Below are positions 1 to 11,159 of a DNA stretch of 64,000 bases, piece by piece. The notes under the pieces are model-generated. The model was given only the letters and a program-made list of their open reading frames with translations, had not been told where the DNA came from and ran no database searches. This DNA is from Carya illinoinensis (lineage: Eukaryota; Streptophyta; Magnoliopsida; Fagales; Juglandaceae): positions 31,848,967-31,912,966 of the forward strand of contig NC_056758.1 of the NCBI RefSeq assembly GCF_018687715.1, given 5' to 3'. The translations under genes were made by a program, and so were the position numbers. Position 1 is the first letter of the stretch, and the number at the start of each line of letters is the position of its first letter.

Positions 1-689
1 TATGTTCTATGCACACTATATATGTCATGTGGCAGACAACATTTGAGTCATTTCTGTGATGGAAGCATGCGGTGGGAAGACTTGCCCCAGAACCAAGCTC
101 GACCACATCTCTACATTAGTCACCCATCAGCTTTCATGTTATATACATTTTTCTGCATCGATCTAGTTATTCTTACAGTTAAATAAAGTAAGTAATATTA
201 AATGACTCCAATTAAAGACCAGGGCGCAACATCAAAGAAGTTGTTCAGCTAATAAAATGTATACAACATGAGCAGCATAATCAAGAATCTCGATCAGGTT
301 GTTAAATAAGCTACCAATGGCTCATTTAATTCTATGTATATGTTAAAACCTAGCTTATACCTTGTTAATGTACGTAAGTGTAATGGACATATGCCTCTTT
401 GAAGGAACATACAAGGGTGACGCAGACTGTACGTCATTGATGGAAATCAATTTCTTTCATAAAATTTAACCCTCAAGGATCCTTATCGTATACATGAAAT
501 CGATATGTTTTCATCACTGACTCCCAGATACTAACTTATAAATTCCATCAATCTGAGAAACACAAAAATTATACCCAGAAACTAAAGTACCATCACACCA
601 GCATCAATTACCTAAGCCATTATAAATTAAATCACTAGCATTAATATAAAAGTGCTATAACAAGTACTCGCCCCAAGTATAAATTGATG
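1..689. other. Non-coding AT-rich flank
   Basis: No open frame with protein-like composition and no RNA gene is recognisable. The sequence is AT-rich with scattered stops in all frames. It precedes the duplicated block beginning near 690. Confidence 0.6.
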
Positions 690-1076
690 ATTCTTGAGCA
701 TGTATGATCAAGTACGTACCCAGCTAGCGGCTAGCACACGTATAGTTACCATATATATATAGGTACTACATAGCACGAACAAATTAAGTAAAGCACAGCC
801 ATATATAATTACCAGCTGGGTTAATTAAATGAAGTACTAAAACGAACTACATATGTCCTGATTTCTAATAATGTAATTCAAGTCATGATCGAAATCATGT
901 ACTAATGTAGACCCTAATTAATTATGATTTTCCTCACCCATAAATGAAGGCATTTTAATAAAAAGTAAAATAACACTAGTCTTATCTTATTTTTATTTCA
1001 CTATTTAAAATGTGAAGTAAAAAATTAGTAGACAATAATGTTATCTCATCCTAATATGAGTGCCGGGATAAAAATA

Positions 1077-1117
<41 letters not shown>

Positions 1118-1484
1118 AGAGCGTGTTTTCTTTTAATAAAATTGGGATATTGTCTATTCTACAAGCTGGAATAATCTAGATGTCCGGCCGGACCGAGTAC
1201 TACTAGCTAGTACTGATCAGGGCATATTATTATTATATATTGCAATTTGCATGCACGTACGGGCGATCGAACCACCGTCACCACACGTTCTATGTTTCTT
1301 GACCAATATTGTTACATGGTCAAGCCCGACGGCCCTGACCTGTTTTCAATATTTCGCCCCTCCACGGCTACTTCTTTTCATCGCTTACTTGACACCACAC
1401 GCAATATTAATCCACGCCTCGCCTGATCGAGGGGTCCCATGCATGCATGAGGATTAGGGTCTAGAAAATCCATACTCTAATCAA

Positions 1485-1520
<36 letters not shown>

Positions 1521-1640
1521 AGTGATCGACCTTCAAAGATTGAAAGTGGAGAAAGAAATGCTAGATTAATGTAAAAATATATATAAGAATTGACTAATAA
1601 TTTGTTCATTTTTTTAATTTTTAGAAAAGCTAATGATCAC
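690..1640. repeat. Duplicated block, copy A part 1
   Basis: This block aligns by eye with 31190-32370 in the same orientation. Shared landmarks are the gcggctagcacacgt stretch (about 729 and 31214), tgtcctgatttctaataatg (about 854 and 31324), acgttctatgtttcttgac (about 1284 and 31980) and ggattagggtctagaaaatcc (about 1450 and 32188). The copies differ by many substitutions and indels, so the duplication is not recent. Copy A has a GA microsatellite where copy B has a poly-T tract, and it lacks the 207-bp MITE found in copy B. Confidence 0.8.
1081..1115. repeat. (GA)n microsatellite
   Basis: Perfect AG dinucleotide run of about 35 bp inside duplicated block copy A. It is absent from the matching position of copy B. 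Confidence 0.95.
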
Positions 1641-2311
1641 AGGAATTAAGTATGGAAAGGAATATGTAGTTTTTTTTTTTTTTTCTCGTGTTTTGTGTGC
1701 GTCGTTCTAATAGACTAAGTTAAGGTCGCATGCACTATAATAAGAATGATTCTTTCTAACGAGTTATTTGTAATGATAATTAATTTATTTTGATAAAAAT
1801 AATCATTTTTAATGTAAATAATTTATCATAAATTTTTTAATTATTATAATGACAAAACAAACCATATAATATCCCTCAAGCTAGGGATCAAACCATTATA
1901 TAGAAAATTTAAATAATTAATAGCGCCTAACCTACATGATCATGATCCATCAAAATAATTACTAGAAACAATCAGCCACATTGTCCTGTGGGCTGTGGGC
2001 TGTGAGATTCAACAAAATGACAGTACTAGCAGCCATTTCATTTGACATAAACACGACAACCAACAGAATAATACAGCCACGTCCACATTCCAGCAAAGGC
2101 ATAGCTCCACATATCCAGGTCTATTTTTCCATGCACCCTACTCCCAATTATTAATTTACAAGGTCAAGTACATGATTAGCTTTCTCAATTGAGTAATTGT
2201 TGATCCGACATTTAGGAACCTTATTAAGATTTAAAGTTAAATCACTATTTTCTCAAAACATTTTAAACCGTTAAACGAAAAGAAAAAAAAAAAAAAAAAA
2301 AAAACTTAGCT
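1641..2311. other. Non-coding segment specific to copy A
   Basis: This stretch separates the two parts of copy A that match 31190-32370 and 46941-47587. I found no counterpart in copy B. It contains poly-T and poly-A runs and no coding sequence. It may be an insertion in copy A or a loss from copy B. Confidence 0.5.
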
Positions 2312-2928
2312 TTTTCAATACATCCTAACCAGAATTAATGATGTATATATAGGAAGATGCATGGTGGTAACTCTTGATGATAATTAAGTAAGAAGAAAGC
2401 TTTTACAGGTTATATATATATATATATATATAGTTGTAGGAAATTCTTGGAGAAATCTAATCAATTGCATGCATAAAATATGTACGGATCTTGATGTTCA
2501 AAGGCGGGTCATGTAAGAGTGCATTTTGAGAAGTAGCATAAGCCCACGATACAGCCCAATAATAGGATTATCAAAACACAGTGAATAGTGATAGTGTATT
2601 TGGGCCTTTCCCTCTCCCAAATTTGTTTTCACTTTGGATCAGACCTTCCATGTCTTCCGATCTTCTTTTTTAAATCAATTTATAAAAGAAGAATTATTTT
2701 AGTTATATATAATATTTAAAATTACTTTATAATTGAATAATATTATGCACTATATTTTTATTCTACTTCCATTCTATTATATAAGATGTTGTATATTTAT
2801 TATGATTAAATAATTATTTATTTAATGATGATAAATATGTCACATTATAATTATTTAATAATAATAAATATACAACATCTTATATAAATGAAAGTGAGAC
2901 AGTAATGAATAGAATTTACTTATCTTAA
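2312..2928. repeat. Duplicated block, copy A part 2
   Basis: It matches 46965-47587. Shared stretches include the segment from 2315 (catcctaaccagaattaatg), a (TA)n run, and a long segment to about 2635 with very few differences. Similarity continues more weakly through AT-rich sequence to the shared agaatttact at 2911. Homology stops where the Tat-type LTR begins near 2935, so that element probably inserted into or next to this block. Confidence 0.8.
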
Positions 2929-2934
2929 AATATA

Positions 2935-3612
2935 TGTGTAAGGGATTTTCCCATTTGCCTACTAAAAGCCTAAAAGGCAAGCCCATATAAGGAAGGCACA
3001 GCCTAGCTGGATGGCCCCTTGGCTTGCTAAGGCCACTTGGTCCAAAATATGAAGTTAACTCATGACCACAGTCACATGGGAAAACCAAAGGGCAAAGATG
3101 GAAAAGATTGGTTGTCTCAGTACCCCCTTTTGACACCTGAGAGCTTGCGCAGACATGTGGGCGAGAAGTATGGAGAGAGCTCTTGATCTTTTGATAGTGA
3201 GCATAGAGGAGCTTGACGATGTGCACCCACGAGATAAAGAGGTCAGGAAGCCACATCGTATTAATGGCGTTGATCCTCAGACTCCACATCGCATTAATTG
3301 CACCACCCTAGGAGTCATGTCGCATTAAAAGATTCTGACTAAGTGAATAGTCGAGATGACATATACTCCCTGAGACAGGGTATGGGTTGTCCCCTATCAA
3401 AAACCTACCATAAAAGCCGATCCCTATGTATGAAGAACTCTCTCTGATTCCTCTACACTCTTGCACAAACTAATAAACAGATACTAACTTAAGAATCAGA
3501 GACTCCTTGGCATCTATCAAGGCCCTCAACTCTCTGTGTTTTATCTAAGTGTGCTGATGGAAGACTAAAGACCCAAGTTGCTAGAACCTGACCCAAAGGT
3601 GTACGAAACATG
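2935..3612 (+). repeat. 5' LTR of the Tat-type element (borders approximate)
   Basis: The candidate start is a TG at 2935-2938, exactly where homology to the 47.58-kb copy ends. R/U5-like features include the region around 3410-3530 (aagagccga-like leader, cacaaactaataaacag, actccttggc), typical of plant Tat LTRs. Just downstream, tggtgccatctgtggga at 3623-3639 resembles the conserved primer-binding region of this group with substitutions. The 3' end is uncertain by about 10 bp, and no partner LTR was found in the window. Confidence 0.6.
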
Positions 3613-3719
3613 ACATTAACAATGGTGCCATCTGTGGGATAACTATAGACTTCATGTGTCCTTCATATGCCTATGACAATCTATTCATAGACGACTCAGA
3701 GACAAGAAGAAGCAACATC

Positions 3720-5705
3720 GATAAATATGGAAGTAAGGCTCATGACGATGGAATACCTGGTAGGGAAGTTGACTATCAAAGTGGAGACCCTCTGAAAAGA
3801 AAACGAGATGCTCATGGGAGCCACTAACGAGCTAGAAAATGACATGGAGCCCAGCAACAACAAGCACATAGGGTCTAGGAATGCTGGAGGGGGAGGTGAC
3901 ATGGAGGAAAAAAAGAAGAACATGCAAAATAAGTTGCCTAACCTCAAAGGAAAATACAAGGAAATGGCGAGGAAGATTGGCACATCGTCATTAGTAGACC
4001 AACTACTCACTAGCACGGGCTTGCCCTACAGCAAGGAGGTGATGGTTGTATGACGGTACTAGAGACCCCCTTGAACACCTGGAAACCTTTATAGCTCACA
4101 TAACTCTGCACGCATTTCCAATAAAATTGGCTTATAGGGCTTTCCCACTGACCTTCAAGGGGCTGGTGAGAGTACGGTTTGGGTCTTTGACACCCGAGTC
4201 CATAGACAACTTTGGGCAACTGGCCGCTTGTTCCTTACACAACTTATGGCAAGTAGGAAATGAAAGTTGGAGGACGTACATATCTAGGTTCAACAAAAAG
4301 TGCATGACGATGGATGACTAAGATGAAAAAATAACTCTAGTAGGGGTGTAATTTTAGACCAGAAAATCTATGAACCGGACCGGTCTGGTTCCGAAACCGG
4401 TTCTTATGTTGTGCAAACTAGTTGGAACTGGTCCGGTTTTGGTTTCCAACTTTTTGGGACTAGACCGGTTGTGAAAAAATTAATATATAAAAATTAATTT
4501 TATATAATTTTGAATATTATATAAAATATTTTATGTATATATAATTTTTATATATAATTATATATGAATTTGTGATATATAATATATATAATTATATATC
4601 ATATATGAAATAATTTTATATTATAATTTACAACATAAGATCTTAACCTTAAATATGAATATTTGTAATTTGTTTGGTCATATGTAGTTAATAACAAAAA
4701 ATATATTAATTACATTTTATGGCATAATATATTCTCAACATATTCTTTTAAATCTTTGATAAATACATAATATGATTAGTTATCTACTAATTCACTTTAA
4801 GTCTATGTATAAACATAAAACAACTATATAAATCATTATAGTATTAGCAGTTATATTGATGCTATATCACTAGATGATACTAGAGTGATATCACTATAAT
4901 AGTATAATATATAGTGAGGATGAAGTCAGTATAGTTAACTATCATAATATGTTAGTATTAAGTATTAGTAAATTAATAGCATTAGTCGTTATACTAATGC
5001 TATATCATTAGATGATACTATAGTTATATTATCAATGATCATATAAATGATATTCCATAATGGTAATTTATATGTTCGTATTAAGTATTGGTAACTCAAT
5101 AGTATTAGTATGAATAGTATTACTAATATTTATATATGTTAATATATAATATATATAAAGTATGCTATAATAATGTAAATATCATAGTAAATTGTATTTT
5201 TTTAAAGAATTTGCATTTTATTAAAACCAGAAAACTGAACCGAATCAGATTAGAACGGGTAAAAACAGACGTACCGGTTTAAGGAGATAATCGGTGCGTA
5301 ATCAGTTTTTAAAAATGAAAATCCGGTACATACCAGTTCAGTCCTAAATTTTGTCCAACACGAGACCGATTATACCCCTAAACTCTAGCAATGCTCCTAG
5401 GAGGAGTATGGCCCTTGTCCCAGCTCATAGTGGAGTTGGCAAGGAGAACTTCTGCCACATTATGAAAGTTCATGGATCAAGTTGACAATTTTATCAATGC
5501 CAAGGACACACTTCGGGTTTTGACCGAGCTAAGGAAGAAAGAACTAGAATGGGTGGACAAAAAAAGGAAGGCATCAACCAAAGGCATGGCTCATGCAAAG
5601 CCAAAGAAAAGAGCATGCGACAGTAGGAGAGAAGAAGCCCCTCCGAAAGGCCATGGGTTCCGATTTGACCAACCGGTTCTCACCATTCATCAGGACGATC
5701 GTTGA
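3720..5705 (+). pseudogene. gag relic of the Tat-type element, split by a hAT insertion
   Basis: The gag retrotransposon-gag domain is visible at 4046-4320 (YDGTRDPLEHLETF near its start; WRTYISRFNKK near its end). It continues after the nested element at 5389-5705 (NFINAKDTLRVLTELRKKE, then a basic region). Gag is the structural protein of the particle. The reading frame is broken by stops before 4046, by the 1040-bp insertion at 4341-5380 and by a stop at 5703. No CCHC knuckle was recognised. It is non-functional. Confidence 0.75.
4341..5380. mobile_element. Non-autonomous hAT-like element (1040 bp)
   Basis: The ends are taggggtgtaat and attataccccta, near-perfect 12-bp terminal inverted repeats. 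They are flanked by identical 8-bp duplications aactctag at 4333-4340 and 5381-5388. An 8-bp TSD with a TAGGG start fits the hAT superfamily. The interior is AT-rich with no transposase. Subterminal ccggtt motifs occur in inverted copies near both ends (4375-4475 and 5270-5340), as is common for transposase-binding arrays. It is inserted in the gag of the Tat-type relic, so it is younger than that element. Confidence 0.9.
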
Positions 5706-6149
5706 CCCACCCAAAAAGATGCCAACAAGAGCACTAGTCGCCGCTATTGCATCTACCACCAATCTACCACCTATAACACTGATGATTACCTTTCCTTGAA
5801 AAGGGAAAGGGAGCAAGCTAGCTGACCCAAGCCTCGGTACCCTTCCCTCTGAAAGCCAAAGTGGGAGTAGAGGAGGAGATCATGGGAAAGGAGCATCAAA
5901 AGGGTCGATAGGTCTAGGAAGGAAGAAAGCCTAATGCAAAGAAAAGACGAGTGAAGACCCCTACGTGGTAGTCCGTAGTCAGCTCGTCAAGAAGGAATGC
6001 CACTGGGGGAGATTAGGAATATTGTAGAGGGATTCATCGGCGGGGGTGCAACTTTATTTAGACTGAAAGTCCACACCAAGTAGGAAAAATATCAAGAAGT
6101 ATACTCGACAGAGTATCATCCTACCAAGTATAAAAGAAGCAAACCAGCC

Positions 6150-6330
6150 CTCGTAATCTCCTTTGGAGAAGACAATGAGGAGGGGGACCTCTACCCACAC
6201 GGCGACGCCCTAGTGGTGACTATGCTGGTTGCCAACTTCAACACTAGGAAAATCTTGGTCGATAACGGCAGCTCGATGAACATCCTCCTCTTGGAAGCCT
6301 TCATCCAAATGGGGACAGACGTCGCCTAGC
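6150..6330 (+). pseudogene. Protease relic (Tat-type element)
   Basis: Translation around 6200-6310 gives the aspartic-protease landscape ALVVTMLVANFNTRKIL followed by VDNGSSMNILLLEAF. The active-site triplet reads DNG where the family has D(S/T)G, and a TAG stop follows at about 6329. It would have processed the Gag-Pol polyprotein. Frame breaks on both sides make it non-functional. Confidence 0.7.
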
Positions 6331-6839
6331 TCCAATTGGCTCCCATGCCACTGAAGGTTTTCTCCAAGGAAATGGTATAGTTGGTTGGGACCATCACTCT
6401 ATTTGTCTTGGTGGGCAGCGCCCCTGCACGACTTCTGTCATGGTTGACTTATTGGTGGTACCGGCCTATACTTAACAACCTAAGAGCTGTGACGTCCATC
6501 TACCACTTGAAGATAAAGTTCCCGACCCCATGAGGGGTGGGAGAAATCCAAGGAGAGCAAGTCCTAGCATGGGAATGTTACGTGCAAGAGTTGAAGCACA
6601 GGAGTGGTGGGGTGCATGTGGTCCACCTCCCGGTCGATGACGATGTCCTCTCGCCCTCGCTCGAACTCACCTTAGCAGATGGCGAGATCTAAGATAAGTA
6701 GGCACTTTAGGAAAGTGGAGCCAAACTAGACATTGGAGTTGATCCCTCTAGACCAACGCCGCCTAGAGGCCACCGCCAGGATTGGCATCTGGTTGACTCT
6801 CAAAATGAGGAGCGCAATGCAACAGTTTCTCATGGAGTC

Positions 6840-7480
6840 ATGGGGACATGCTCGGAATTAACTCAGAGATCATGCAACATCACCTAAGCATAGACCCAAA
6901 GGCTATGGGGGTAAGGGAGAAACGCTGAAGCTTCAACAACAAAAAGAATGCCGCCATCGCCCTAGAAGTAGATCGATTACTCGCGGTGGGTTTCGTATGG
7001 GAGGCCCATTACTCGGACTCCACAACAGGCCATTGCTTGCTCAGCTTTATGGAAGCCTACTCTAGGAACAACCAAATCTGCATAAACCTAAATGATGAGG
7101 AGAATATGTCGTTCACCACTGACCGATGACTATACTACTACTCAGCCTTGCCATTTGGGCTGAAAAACATGGGGGCCACCTACCAGCGACTAGTTAATTG
7201 CATGTTCAAGAATCAGATCAAAAGAAACATGAAGGTCTACGTGGATGACCTGCTGGTTAAAAGTAGAACTCTCGAGCTACACCTAGATGATCTCTGTGAA
7301 GCCTTTATGGTGTTGAGACAGAACCAGATGAAGTTGAACCCTACAAAGTGTGCTTTCGGTGTATGCTCTAGAAAATTCTTAAGTTTCATGTTATTAGAAT
7401 GGGAGATAGAAGCTAACTCAGAGAAGGTTGAAGTCATACTTTGCATAGCCACCTCTCGGAGCATAAGTGAAGTATAGAAA
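6840..7480 (+). pseudogene. Reverse transcriptase relic with internal deletion (Tat-type element)
   Basis: Recognisable RT blocks are ALEVDRLLAVGFV near 6960, LLSFMEAYSRNNQI near 7040, LPFGLKNMGATYQRL near 7150 and the catalytic KVYVDDLLVKS near 7230. Between the first and second blocks the expected middle of the fingers/palm (the KKDG...DYR-type region) is missing, so about 40-50 residues were deleted. The YVDD box is intact, but stops interrupt the frame (for example before 6960, at about 7127 and at 7476). Confidence 0.8.
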
Positions 7481-7559
7481 CTAGCCAGCTGGGTAGCAGC
7501 CTTTAACAAGTTCATGTCCAGGTCTACCGACAAGTGCCTCTATTTCTTTAAGGTCCTGC

Positions 7560-7935
7560 GGAAGGCATAAAAATGGGATGACAAGTGCGACCAAGCATTC
7601 GAGGCCCTCAAGTATCTCACAAGCCCTTCGCTGCTTAGCCAACCCAGATGTGGAGAAACTTTGGCCTTTTACCTGTCAGTCTCCCCACAGGCGGCTTCCT
7701 CGACATTGGTACAAGACGAAGATGGGGTCCAAAGGCCCGTATACTACACTAGCCAAGCTTACTGGGGGAGTAGAGACAAGATACTCGTGTATAAAGCAGC
7801 TTGCCTTTGCTTTAAAAGTGACCACCCAAAAACTCCACCCCGTATTTTTAAGCTCACCTAGTAAAGGTCCTCATTGAGATCCCTTTGAAGAAAATCCTGC
7901 AAAGACCAGAAGTCTCAAGCCACCTAACGAACTAG
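7560..7935 (+). pseudogene. RNase H relic (Tat-type element)
   Basis: Fragments of the retroviral-type RNase H follow RT directly in several frames: LPVSLPTGGFLDIG-like sequence near 7670, PVYYTSQAYWG near 7735 and a KVLIEIPLKKIL-like segment near 7865. Frameshifts between the blocks are numerous. The function was degradation of the RNA strand during reverse transcription; this copy is inactive. Confidence 0.65.
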
Positions 7936-7938
7936 ACC

Positions 7939-9780
7939 ATGGAATTGAGCAAGTTCGACATCGAGTATGTACCACATAATTCTATTAAAGGGCAAGTGCT
8001 GGCAAATTTTATGGCAAAATTCACTGACTTCCTAAAGAGAGTTGAATATGCACCTCCCATGAAACCCCGGCACGTCTTCCTTAACGGCTCATCTTGCTGG
8101 GTTGGTGGCGGAGTGGGGTTGAATATTGCTACGGACGAAGGTGAAGAGCATGATTATGCTATTAAGTTGGCATTCAAAACCACGAACAACGAGGCTGAGT
8201 ACGAGGCACCGTAGAGGTATGATTAGGGTTGCAAATGAACAGAGCCGCTCGTGAACAATTTGAGATCAACTCGGATAAACTCGACTCAGACTCGATTTAT
8301 TTAATAAATGAGTTGTTCGTGAACACTAATATTGGTTCGAATATTAAATGAGCAAAACTCGTATAATTTCAACTCGATTAAGTTTAGGCTTATGAACAAT
8401 ATTCGTATAAACTCAATTCAACTCGTTTTGAGCTCGTCACAATACTCGTAATATATTTATATATATATATATATTTACATATATACTTATATATATTCTT
8501 TTATTATATATATTTTATATGCTATATATATTATTTTTGATACTTTGTATAAGTCATATATGTTATTATTTTAAGTTTATATATAAGTAACATGTTTTAT
8601 TAGTTTACAATAATAATGTATTAAGTTCATAAAAGAATTATTGAGCCAAATATAAAATGTTTATAAAAATAAACAACTCTAATTGATTGCGACATTTTCT
8701 TAACTAATCCTATTTTAATTATTTTGTCATATTTAATATTATATCAAGGATAATTGAATACTTTAATATTAAATTAATAGCTTTATTATGTAATTTTTTA
8801 AATGACTTTAATGTATTTAGCATTCTTGATGCCATATGTATTGGAAAGTGACAATGAATTAATGTTACATTAATATTTGATATGCTTATATTTGATATGT
8901 ATATGTGGCTCAAATCAAGTGAAACATCAAACATGTCACACATGTATAGATAAAGCAATTGAAACATCACACGTATATTTTAGTATGTGTATGTGGCACC
9001 TATATCAAGTGAGCTCTAAGCTTTTGAAACTACTAAGTTTATTCTTTGTGTAAGTTTGCTGGAAATTGTAATTGTAATTAGTGATTTACTATTTGAAATT
9101 ATAATTTATTATTTTTTTAAGTTTGCTGAAAATTGTAATTGTAATCAATGATCTACCATTTGAAATTGTAATTTACTGTGAGATGATATCTTAGATGTTG
9201 GAATTATTATTTTACCTATTTGTAAGTTGTAATTATATTGTGGCAAGTGATGAATCATTGATTTATGTCTAATAAGCATTAAGAGTTCAATTTAATATAT
9301 ATTTTCATATTTCTAGTTAAAATTAATTAAGAGAAATAATCTCATTTGTGCTTTAACCAACCAGAAAATAAATAAAAATAAATTGTGGATTAGATTTAAA
9401 CTGAGCTCGAGTCGAGCTACTCGAGCTCGTATCATAATTTACATAAGACGAGTCGAGTTTGATCATAATTTACATAAGACGAGTCGAGGTCGATTAGAAA
9501 TTTTCAATATTTTCGAGCTTGAGTTGAGTTCAAGCAGATATATATGCTAAACGTGCTTTTAATCCCTTGTTCAAATTCGACTCGATTATTTTCGTTTGCT
9601 GCCCTAGGTACGAGTCGACTCCTAGGTAGTGGTTAATCAAGTACATGGGATTTGCGATGAAGAGTGAAAAATTGAAGAAGTATCAAATACTGAAAGAGGC
9701 CGAGCTCGCCCACTTCAAATACTTCCAGATCCAGCAAGTTCCAAGGGTCAAAATCAAAAAGTGGATAACTTAGCACGAGC
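7939..9780 (+). pseudogene. Second (archaeal-type) RNase H relic, split by a hAT insertion
   Basis: 7939-8214 reads MELSKFDIEYVPHNSIKGQ, then FMAKFTDF, then VFLNGSSCWVGGGVGLNIA and FKTTNNEAEYEA. The N(D)GSS and TNNEAEYEA motifs are those of the additional aRNH domain of Tat elements. The domain resumes after the nested element at about 9607 with VVNQVHGI-like sequence, KLKKYQILKEAELAHFKYF and QQVPR. The catalytic Asp of the first motif is Asn. A stop precedes the insertion. Confidence 0.8.
8224..9606. mobile_element. Non-autonomous hAT-like element (1383 bp)
   Basis: The ends are tagggttgcaaatgaa and, as reverse complement of the right end, tagggcagcaaacgaa (imperfect TIR). Flanking octamers are ggtatgat (8216-8223) and ggtacgag (9607-9614), 6 of 8 identical, consistent with a decayed 8-bp hAT target duplication. 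Both subterminal regions are rich in ctcga/tcgag motifs. No transposase ORF is present. It splits the second RNase H domain of the Tat-type relic. Confidence 0.8.
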
Positions 9781-9820
9781 AAAATCTGGGTAAGAAAATT
9801 GTCCCCTACCAAAATGAACG

Positions 9821-10720
9821 ATGATCAGGACTGTCGAGATACCCACCGTGGGGATTGAGGTGGTAAAAGTGAAGTCGAGAGCTCCCGAGTGGGCGTTAAA
9901 TATTATCAAATACATAGACACCAACGAGGTACCTGCCTACAGGTGGAAAGCCAAAAAGATAAGGAATAGAGCAGCGCATTGCACTAAAGTCAAGAGACTC
10001 CTGTATCGAAGGGGATACTTCACACCTTTCCTGAGATGCTTCTCATTCGAAGAAGCCCAATACGTGCTGGTAGAAGTACATGAGGGAATCTGTAGCCACC
10101 ACCTTGGAGGAAAGGTGCTAGCTAGCAAAGTGATGAGGGTAGGGTACTACCTGCCATACGCCCTTTAGGATGCTAAGGAGTACATGAGGAAGTGTAAGAA
10201 ATGCCAAGAGTACTAGTGTCCCCGCTCGCCCAAAGAACTGACATTGATAACTTCGCCATGGCCCTTCGCCCAATGGGGAATTGACTTAGTAGGCCCCCTC
10301 CCCCCGAGCAAATGAGGAGTAAGATTTGTAATAGTGGCAATAGACTATTTCACCAAGAGGGTATAGGCTGAGGCATTGGCAACAATCACAGCGTGCATCA
10401 TCACACGCTTTTTGTTGAAGATAGCCATCTATAGATTCGACATTCCCCGTATCATCATATAAGATAATGGGACGCAGTTTGACTCTAAACACTACCGAGC
10501 TAGTGCCGGGAACTGTGGATCAAATTCTGATACTCGTCCCTAAGACATCTGTAGTCCAATAGACAAGTGGAGGCAACCAACAAGACATTGATGGGAATAC
10601 TTGAGAAGAAGTTTAGTGACAGAAAGGGCACTTGGGTGGAGGAACTCCACGAAGTTCTATAGGCATATCGAATCACAGTATGGAACCTAAAGGAAGAAAC
10701 CCCCTTCACTCTCAATTATG
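9821..10720 (+). pseudogene. Integrase relic (Tat-type element)
   Basis: 9821-10168 carries the region upstream of, and into, the zinc-binding domain (VEVHEGICSHHLGGKVLASK, VMRVGYYLP). CKKCQEY near 10196 gives the Cys pair. The catalytic core follows with WGIDLVGPLPPSK near 10275, VAIDYFTKRV near 10336 and DNGTQFDS near 10467, the first two acidic positions of the DDE triad. In-frame stops occur at about 10166, 10216, 10314 and 10459. The integrase is dead. Confidence 0.8.
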
Positions 10721-11159
10721 ACCATGAGGTAATGATGCCAGTTGAGGCCGGGATCCCCACCTACCGGGTGCAACACTTTAACAATGCGAGACTAGAAGAG
10801 TAGCTTGACTTATTGGAGAGGTCATGCTTGAAGTAGAAGCGAGGACAACTGTCAACAAAAGGAGGGAAAAACAATGTTTCAACAAGCAAGTCTGCCCAAG
10901 GACATTCAAGGGTACCTCGCGCTGACGAAAACAGGAACAACCACCTGGGCACCTACTAGATTCAAGACTCCTAAGGGAATGAGCTGCCACACACCTGGAA
11001 TGCCGAACACCTGCGAAAGTTTTATTGCTGAATACTTTGACTTGTAATTTACATTTCTATGTCAACAGTGTAAACTCCATTAGTGAAAGTGTGACTTTTT
11101 CAGGAATAATACGTCTCACCTAGCTATATCTCGATCCCTCATCTTCACCAACGTAATCT

